A DNA stretch of 8,576 bases, from the NCBI GenBank assembly GCA_050733695.1, contig JBOHTO010000161.1, positions 1 through 8,576 on the forward strand, given 5' to 3'. Origin of the DNA: JBOHTO01 sp050733695. Its GTDB lineage: Bacteria > Gemmatimonadota > Gemmatimonadetes > Gemmatimonadales > Gemmatimonadaceae. The notes below the pieces were generated by a model. The model made no database searches, was not told the DNA's origin, and worked only from the letters and a program-made list of their open reading frames with translations. Positions 1-5,281 of this stretch are shown here, one piece after another. The translations under genes were made by a program, and so were the position numbers. Numbering within the stretch: the stretch's first letter is position 1; each line of letters begins with the position of its first letter.

Positions 1-2131
1 TGTCGTGATCGAACAGCAGAGCGGCCAGCAGTACAGCGCACAGACGTGGTACGCCCTGCACGCGGATCACAACGAGATTCACTTCGACGATCTCGCGCTG
101 CATTTCGATACGACGAGCTGGCTTGCAACGCGTCCGGGAACGGTGAAGTGGGGAGGGCGCGGCGTCGAGGTGGAGACGCTGGAGCTGCGAAGCGGATCGA
201 CCGGCAGGATATATGTCGATGGCTTGCTGCCGACGGAAGGAATCGCGGACTTCAGAATCGCCGTCGACAACTTCGAGATTGCCAACCTGATCAACCTCGT
301 GCAGAGCGACATTGCGGCGAGCGGACTCGTGTCGCTCGAGGTGAATCTCGCCGGTACGGCGCGCGCTCCGGTGTTCGAGGGCGCCGCCGGTGTCATCGGC
401 GGGTCGTACGCTGGGAGGACGCTCCCCGAGCTGCACGCCACGTTCAGCTATGCCGATCGGCGACTGGTGGCGAACGCCGTAGCCAACCGCACAGGCCTGC
501 CGCCCATAGTCGTCGCCGAGGGAACGATGCCTGTCAACCTGGCGCTGAGCGGGGTCGGGGAGAACGAGTCGCGGATCCCTGATGGGACGCTGTCTGTCGA
601 CATCACGATGGACAGCCTGCCACTGGACGTGCTTCCACCCATCGAAGGTGCGATCTCAAACATGGCCGGCACAGCGGCCGGCACGGTCACGATTCGTGGC
701 ACGGTGGACGCTCCCGTCGTGACGGGAGCGATCGCGCTCAGCGATGCATCCGTTCGGCTCGACCCGGTGGGAGTCACTCTGCGCCGGATAGCGGGCGCGA
801 TCCGGATGGACGGTGAGACCATCTTCATCGACTCCATTGCGGGCCGGAGCGGCGGTCCCGTTCGCGTCACCGGAACGCTGGGGCTCGAGACGCTCACGGA
901 GCCATCGTTCGATCTGGCGCTGCATGCCGATAACGCCAGGGTGCTGGACAATCACCTCGGCGAGATCGTGGCGGACGCGGAGCTGAAGATGACGGGACCG
1001 TTTCGCGATGTCCTCATCGATGGCTCGGCGACGATCGATCACGGCGTGCTGTACGTGCCTGAATCGAGCAGCAAGAAACTCATAGACCTGCGTGATCCCA
1101 CGCTCGTGAAGATCATCGACACTTCGACGGTGACGCTCGATGAGATCGCGCCGCCTCCTTCACCGCTGCTCGAGAACCTGCGGATCGACGTGGCGCTGAC
1201 GGTGGAGCGCGACACGTGGGTGCGCTCGCCCGAAGCCAACGTGGAGGTGTATGGAGATCTGGAGATATCCATGGACCAGGCGAACGAGGCGCTCATCATC
1301 GAGGGTCTGCTCAGCACCGATCGCGGCGAGTACACGGTCTTCAGCAAGCGGTTCGAACTCACGCGGGGCTCGGCGACCTTCATCGGCACACCCGATCCCG
1401 ATCCGACACTCCAGCTCACGGGCGAGTTTCAGGTCCCGCGCCCTGGCCAGGAAGCGCTCACCATCCGCGTGCTCATTGGCGGTACGCTTGGGGAGCCGCG
1501 GATCTCGCTGGAAAGCGACGCACAGCCGCCGATTCCCGAATCGGACCTGCTCAGCTACGTCGCGTTTGGCCGGACATCGACATCGTTGCTGCACGAGACG
1601 GGCGGCGTGGGTCCGGCGGCCAGTCTCGCCGGCTTCAGCCAGCTCGCAGCCCGGCAGCTCGCCAGCTCCCTTCTCGGTGTGCTCGTGAATGAGTTCGAGG
1701 GGGACGCTGCACGCGGACTGGGTGCGGACTACATCAACATCACGCCGTCCGGCAACCCCGTCGACGCTTCGGTCGACCGCTTCGACGAGTTCCTGAGCAA
1801 CACAGAGATCGAGGTGGGGAAGTACACGGATCCGAGCACCTTCGTCGTACTGCAGGCCCGGCCGCGCCTCGTGTTCCCGGGTGTCATCGTCCAGCATCGC
1901 GTCACTCCGGAACTCCGGATCGAAGCCGGGTTCGGCCCGCGTTTTCTGTTGCCCCAACCGACGCTGGGCGAGCAGTCGCTCGATCCCTTCAATGCGCTCG
2001 GCCTCTTCCTGATCCGAGAATGGCGTTTCTCCTCACCCGCGCCAGAGGCCCCGACAGTGGCGCCTCCCCCGACGGTGGACGAGGATCTGGAGAAGGCGCG
2101 GCGCGAGGCGTCGGAAGGAAACCCTCCGTAA
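1..2131 (+). CDS. tamB: TamB-like translocation/assembly module protein, C-terminal part (5' partial)
   Basis: This is the C-terminal ~709 residues of an AsmA/TamB-type protein. The frame is open to the left edge, so the GTG at position 5 is probably not the real start. TamB is an inner-membrane-anchored, beta-rich periplasmic protein that works with an Omp85 partner (TamA or BamA) in outer-membrane protein insertion and in lipid transport between membranes. What is seen is a long series of short beta repeats (residues about 1-360), then the conserved TamB/DUF490 C-terminal domain. That domain includes RGEYTVFSKRFELTRG (about 440-455), DPDPTLQLTGEF (about 463-474), PESDLLSYVAFGRT (about 511-525), TEIEVGKYTDPSTFVVLQ (about 600-617) and a closing aromatic strand, FLIREWRF (about 668-675). 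The protein then continues about 30 residues as a Pro-, Glu- and Ala-rich tail, which is unusual because many TamB proteins end near the aromatic strand. The next gene converges on it. The partner Omp85 gene, if adjacent, would lie outside the window. Confidence 0.88.
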   Translation, partial: VVIEQQSGQQYSAQTWYALHADHNEIHFDDLALHFDTTSWLATRPGTVKWGGRGVEVETLELRSGSTGRIYVDGLLPTEGIADFRIAVDNFEIANLINLVQSDIAASGLVSLEVNLAGTARAPVFEGAAGVIGGSYAGRTLPELHATFSYADRRLVANAVANRTGLPPIVVAEGTMPVNLALSGVGENESRIPDGTLSVDITMDSLPLDVLPPIEGAISNMAGTAAGTVTIRGTVDAPVVTGAIALSDASVRLDPVGVTLRRIAGAIRMDGETIFIDSIAGRSGGPVRVTGTLGLETLTEPSFDLALHADNARVLDNHLGEIVADAELKMTGPFRDVLIDGSATIDHGVLYVPESSSKKLIDLRDPTLVKIIDTSTVTLDEIAPPPSPLLENLRIDVALTVERDTWVRSPEANVEVYGDLEISMDQANEALIIEGLLSTDRGEYTVFSKRFELTRGSATFIGTPDPDPTLQLTGEFQVPRPGQEALTIRVLIGGTLGEPRISLESDAQPPIPESDLLSYVAFGRTSTSLLHETGGVGPAASLAGFSQLAARQLASSLLGVLVNEFEGDAARGLGADYINITPSGNPVDASVDRFDEFLSNTEIEVGKYTDPSTFVVLQARPRLVFPGVIVQHRVTPELRIEAGFGPRFLLPQPTLGEQSLDPFNALGLFLIREWRFSSPAPEAPTVAPPPTVDEDLEKARREASEGNPP

Positions 2132-2177
2132 GTCGTGCGGCGCAACCCGCGAGACGCTCGCCCGCGCAGGTGATCAC

Positions 2178-3023
2178 TCATCCGCTGCGCCCAACGCCGC
2201 GGAGCGCCCGGCCGAGCCAGTCCCAGTAAGCCTCGTCCTCCACCTCTCCCACGTCGTTGTGGCCCGCGCCGCGCACGATGAGCAACTCGCCCTGCCGACG
2301 CGCCGCTGCGTGAACGGCCCGGCCCATGCGCACCGGGATTATCCGGTCGCGATCACCATGCGCCACCCACACGGGCGCATCGATGTGCGAAACGCGCAAC
2401 CTGGTGTCGAACCGCACGCGCCCAATCACGCTCCAGAGCGAGGATACCGGCAGCACAAGCATCGCCCGCGCCATATCACGCGCCGATGTGAATGGCGCGA
2501 CCAGAATCAGCACGGCGGGCTGTCGATCCGCTGCCAGCTCGGCGGCAATTGCGCTACCGAGCGAGTGGCCGAACAGCGCGATGCGCGCCGAGTCCGCACC
2601 CAACCGCTCGCGCGCGAGACGGTAGGCCGCACGGGCATCGCGCTGTGACGAGACGTAATCCGGGGCGCCGGACAGGCCGCCATAACCGCGGTACTCCGGG
2701 AGGAGCACCGCCCATCCGGTATGCCGCTCGACGGCCGCGGCCCATGGGACGAGCCATCCCGCCAGGTCGGCGTTGCCGTGAAAGGCGATGAGAGTGCCGG
2801 GAGCGCGCGCCGGATCTCCAACCAGATACGCGAACAGGGGCTGACCGTCTTCCGAAACGTATTCCAGCCGCCGGGCACCGGCGCCGGCAGGATGCTTCGC
2901 AAGGCGAGGCGGCTGCCAGACGATGCGCTCCTGGAGTCGCCACGTGAGTGCGAGAACGAGGATGTACGCAGCGACCAGAACAAGGAGAATGCCGATCAGA
3001 ATGCGCGGCGCGCTCGCGCTCAT
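2178..3023 (-). CDS. Membrane-anchored alpha/beta hydrolase (BEM46/ABHD13/YfhR-like)
   Basis: This is a 281-residue serine hydrolase of the alpha/beta fold, probably an esterase, thioesterase or amidase of unknown substrate. A hydrophobic helix at residues about 7-27 should anchor it in the inner membrane, with the catalytic domain following. Visible motifs are the oxyanion HGN (82-84), the nucleophile elbow GHSLG (Ser154), the acid Asp224 in HGDRD, and His255 in GAGHND, so the Ser-Asp-His triad is complete. YRGYGG (111-116) is typical of the BEM46/ABHD12-13 group. The ATG at 3023 is chosen because it overlaps the stop of the upstream dipeptidase as ATGA, giving translational coupling, and because it places the membrane helix at the N-terminus. 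The longer reading from 3122 would add 33 Arg-rich residues inside the dipeptidase gene and is unlikely. It is the last gene of the minus-strand unit and converges with tamB. The family is clear but the substrate cannot be told. Confidence 0.9.
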   Translation of the reverse strand: MSASAPRILIGILLVLVAAYILVLALTWRLQERIVWQPPRLAKHPAGAGARRLEYVSEDGQPLFAYLVGDPARAPGTLIAFHGNADLAGWLVPWAAAVERHTGWAVLLPEYRGYGGLSGAPDYVSSQRDARAAYRLARERLGADSARIALFGHSLGSAIAAELAADRQPAVLILVAPFTSARDMARAMLVLPVSSLWSVIGRVRFDTRLRVSHIDAPVWVAHGDRDRIIPVRMGRAVHAAARRQGELLIVRGAGHNDVGEVEDEAYWDWLGRALRGVGRSG

Positions 3024-4435
3024 CCTGACGGGCGAGACGGCGCATGAGCGTCGATGCCCAGCTCCTCCCACAGCGTTGCGACGGCGCGCATTCCGCGCAC
3101 GAAGTTGTCGTCGGATATCCACTCGTCGGGCGCGTGCGCATTCTCTCCCGGAAGGCCGAACCCCATGAGGAGAACGGGCGCGCCGAGTGTAGTGGCAAAC
3201 TCGCTCACGACAGGGATCGAACCACCCTCGCCCGTGAACACCGGCTCACGGCCGAATGCGGCGGCCAGCGCGCGACTGGCGGCGTCGAACAACGGGCCGT
3301 CGAGCTCGGCGCGCCACGGTCGTCCGCCGTGGAGATGGCGCACTGTCACAGTAACGCCATCTGGCGCAATGCTGCGCACGTGCTCGTCCATGAAGCGCTC
3401 GATCTCCACCGGTTCCTGATCGGGGACGAGACGGCAGCTCACCTTCGCCATGGCCGTTGCTGGAAGGACCGTCTTGGCGCCTTCGCCGGTGTAGCCGCTG
3501 AGCAGCCCGTTGACCTCGCACGTCGGCCGCGTCCACAGGCGTTCCAGCGTGGAGTAGCCAGTCTCTCCACCGAGTGCGGGCGCTCCCACCTCGGCCAGGA
3601 ATTGTTCGTCGCTGAACGGGAGACGGCTGATGCGCTCGCGCGCTTCGGGCTCCCATTCACGCACCGCATCGTAGAAGCCAGGGATGGTTACGCGTCCGTG
3701 ATCGTCGTGCATGGAAGCGAGAATGCGTGCCAGGGCCATCGCCGGATTCACCACAGCGCCGCCGTATCCGCCCGAATGCAGGTCCGTCTGCGCACCGCGC
3801 ACGTCTATCTGGAAGTAGGCGAGTCCGCGCAGCGAATAGAGAATGGAGGGAAGCCCCGGGGCGAACATCTCGGAGTCCGAAACCACGACGCCATCAGCGC
3901 GCAGCATGTCGACGTTCTCCCGCACGAACCCGGCGAGATTCTCGCTCCCGACTTCTTCCTCACCCTCGGCGAGGACGATCACGTTCACCGGCAACTTTTC
4001 GCGCACACGGAGATGCGCCTCGAGGGCCTTGATGTGCAGGAAGAGCTGCCCCTTGTCGTCGACGGAACCGCGCGCGAAGATGCGACCATCGCGGACGGTC
4101 GGCTCGAAGGGCGGCGACGTCCACAGGTCGAGTGGCTCTGCCGGCTGTACGTCGTAGTGGCCGTAGATGAGCATCGTCGGTGCGCCTGGGCCCGCTTCGC
4201 GCCATTCACCCACGACGATCGGGTGACCCGCTGTCGGGTGGGTGGTGGCGCCGAGTCCGGCCGATCGAAGCGAGGATTCCACCCATCGTGCGGCGCGCAG
4301 TACGTCGGGAGTATGCTCGGCGCGAGCGCTGACGCTGGGAATGCGGAGGAAGTCGAATAGCTCGTCATGGATGCGCGCGTCGTTCGCGGAGAGGAAAGCA
4401 TCGATGTCGCGCGGTATGGATGTCGTCGCCGTCAT
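3020..4435 (-). CDS. M20-family metallodipeptidase (carnosinase/CNDP-like)
   Basis: This is a 471-residue di-zinc peptidase of the M20 (ArgE/DapE/ACY1/CPG2) family, closest in motif style to cytosolic non-specific dipeptidases that cleave short peptides in the cytoplasm. All expected metal and catalytic residues are present: His93 and Asp95 in GHYDVQP, the bridging Asp126 in SVDDKGQ, the general base Glu160 with ligand Glu161 in EGEEEVGS, Asp187 in VSDSE, and His434 in ENAHAPDEW. The dimerisation (lid) domain lies roughly between residues 200 and 370 and contains DLHSGGYGG with His220. There is no signal peptide. The ATG at 4435 is chosen because it gives the family-typical beginning about 30 residues before the first conserved block (LRIPSVSA). 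The frame stays open to 4633, but that start would overlap the DUF190 gene by 139 bp and add a low-complexity Arg-rich leader. No strong ribosome-binding site is seen. The stop overlaps the following hydrolase start by 4 bp. Confidence 0.93.
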   Translation of the reverse strand: MTATTSIPRDIDAFLSANDARIHDELFDFLRIPSVSARAEHTPDVLRAARWVESSLRSAGLGATTHPTAGHPIVVGEWREAGPGAPTMLIYGHYDVQPAEPLDLWTSPPFEPTVRDGRIFARGSVDDKGQLFLHIKALEAHLRVREKLPVNVIVLAEGEEEVGSENLAGFVRENVDMLRADGVVVSDSEMFAPGLPSILYSLRGLAYFQIDVRGAQTDLHSGGYGGAVVNPAMALARILASMHDDHGRVTIPGFYDAVREWEPEARERISRLPFSDEQFLAEVGAPALGGETGYSTLERLWTRPTCEVNGLLSGYTGEGAKTVLPATAMAKVSCRLVPDQEPVEIERFMDEHVRSIAPDGVTVTVRHLHGGRPWRAELDGPLFDAASRALAAAFGREPVFTGEGGSIPVVSEFATTLGAPVLLMGFGLPGENAHAPDEWISDDNFVRGMRAVATLWEELGIDAHAPSRPSG

Positions 4436-4494
4436 GTCTGTGCCGTCGAGATCGTTGAACAGATGAGACCAGCAGGGCGGATCGCCTGTCACGT

Positions 4495-4854
4495 TCAGCT
4501 TCCGCGGGCGACCGAGGATACGGCCGGACGATAGGTGATCACTCGTATGCGCTCGAGCGTGATCAGTCCGCCGCCGATCATCCGGTCGAGCTCGGGGAGT
4601 ATGACCTGTATCTTCTCCTCGGTCTCGACGCACTCGATGATGAGCGGCAGATCGGCAGAGAGACGCAGTATCCGGTCGGTGTGCACTCGTGCAGTCGCTC
4701 CGAAGCCGAGGATAGCACGAAGCACGGTGGCGCCAGCGTAGTGGCGCTCGCGCAGAAGGTCGACGATCACCTCGTGCAGCGGCCGTCCCTCCCAGCGATC
4801 GCGCTCGCCAATGTGGATTCGCATGAGCGTCCGCTCTCCTCTGAACTCTTCCAC
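4495..4854 (-). CDS. DUF190 family PII-like protein, partner of CrcB
   Basis: This is a 119-residue protein of the DUF190 family, which has the ferredoxin-like fold of PII signalling proteins and is often encoded beside crcB. Conserved blocks are LMRIHIGERDRWEGRPLHE (10-28), GATVLRAILGFG (41-52), HTDRILRLSADLPLIIE (59-75) and a closing LITLERIRVITY (97-108). By analogy with PII proteins it is expected to form a trimer and perhaps bind a small ligand, but the ligand and target are unknown. The segment after GFG (53-62) lies where a PII T-loop would be. The GTG at 4854 is preferred as start because GAGGAGGAG lies 7 nt upstream. An internal ATG at 4824 (Met11) has a second AGGAG about 11 nt upstream and would give a shorter protein beginning at MRIHIG. 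The gene lies 15 bp after the crcB stop, so co-translation with the fluoride channel is likely. Confidence 0.9.
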   Translation of the reverse strand: MEEFRGERTLMRIHIGERDRWEGRPLHEVIVDLLRERHYAGATVLRAILGFGATARVHTDRILRLSADLPLIIECVETEEKIQVILPELDRMIGGGLITLERIRVITYRPAVSSVARGS

Positions 4855-4861
4855 TCGATTG

Positions 4862-4870
4862 CTCCTCCTC
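4862..4870 (-). promoter_or_regulatory. Strong ribosome-binding site for the DUF190 gene
   Basis: The minus strand reads GAGGAGGAG here, a near-ideal Shine-Dalgarno sequence 7 nt before the GTG at 4854. Its first base is shared with the TAG stop of crcB (4870-4872). This favours the GTG start over the downstream ATG and suggests a ribosome ending crcB can re-initiate on the DUF190 gene. Confidence 0.75.
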
Positions 4871-5247
4871 TAGGTCGCCGCAGTGAACAACCCTCGAGCG
4901 GCGGCGAAACCGGCGTAGGTCGCAAGCAGGGACAGCACGACGCTTGCGAGTACATACGCGAGCGCGCGCCCGTAGCTCCCGTCCTCAATGAGCCGGACGG
5001 TTTCGTAGCTGAAGGTCGAGAAGGTGGTAAAGCCGCCGCATAGCCCGATGGTCAGCCCGGCGCGGATATCCGGTGACGCCGACGTCTGCAGCAGGTAGTG
5101 CATGAGAAACCCGAGCAGCAAGGATCCGCTTACATTGACCACCAGCGTACCGTAGGGAAAGTGCGTCGAGCCGCGCTGCACCAGCCCCTCGAGCCCGTAA
5201 CGGGCGAGCGAGCCGGCGGCGCCTCCGAGCGCGATCGCGAAGAGCAT
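4870..5247 (-). CDS. crcB: CrcB/Fluc fluoride channel
   Basis: This is a 125-residue integral membrane protein of the CrcB (Fluc) family. These proteins assemble as antiparallel dual-topology dimers and export fluoride from the cytoplasm. Four membrane segments are visible at residues about 2-20, 33-53, 61-80 (broken by the GGFTTFSTFS stretch) and 95-118. Diagnostic motifs are GGAAGSLARY (8-17, with the conserved Arg16), PYGTLVVNVSG (31-41, with the pore Asn38) and GGFTTFSTFSYE (71-82), whose Phe76 and Phe79 match the fluoride-coordinating phenylalanines. The length is normal for a single-gene homodimeric channel. The ATG at 5247 fits the family start, although no clear ribosome-binding site precedes it. 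It heads the minus-strand gene cluster and is divergent from the DUF255 gene with only 34 bp between them. No second crcB copy is present in the window. Confidence 0.95.
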   Translation of the reverse strand: MLFAIALGGAAGSLARYGLEGLVQRGSTHFPYGTLVVNVSGSLLLGFLMHYLLQTSASPDIRAGLTIGLCGGFTTFSTFSYETVRLIEDGSYGRALAYVLASVVLSLLATYAGFAAARGLFTAAT

Positions 5248-5281
5248 GATGTAAGCTACGTCACGAGACCACGGACATCCA
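5248..5281. other. 34-bp divergent gap between crcB and the DUF255 gene
   Basis: This short gap is the only noncoding DNA between two divergent gene starts. It has no convincing -35/-10 pair on either strand and is too short for a fluoride riboswitch aptamer plus expression platform. Promoters for one or both units must therefore overlap the coding starts, or one transcript is leaderless or nearly so. The only ribosome-binding hint for the DUF255 gene is a weak GGA about 7 nt before its ATG. Confidence 0.5.

Noticed and set aside
2149..2161. Small hairpin GCGAG-ACG-CTCGC between the convergent tamB and hydrolase stops
   Set aside because: The stem is only 5 bp and no T-run follows on either strand, so it cannot be supported as an intrinsic terminator.
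3044..4360. Long plus-strand open frame (438 codons) opposite the M20 dipeptidase
   Set aside because: It is antisense to a gene with all catalytic motifs intact, its translation matches no recognisable family, and long antisense frames are expected in GC-rich codon usage.
4473..4488. Short inverted repeat between the DUF190 stop and the dipeptidase start
   Set aside because: A 6-bp stem with a bulge and no T-tract is expected by chance in GC-rich DNA.
4436..4633. N-terminal extension of the M20 dipeptidase by 66 codons
   Set aside because: It overlaps the 3' end of the DUF190 gene by 139 bp and encodes an Arg/His-rich low-complexity leader not seen in the family.
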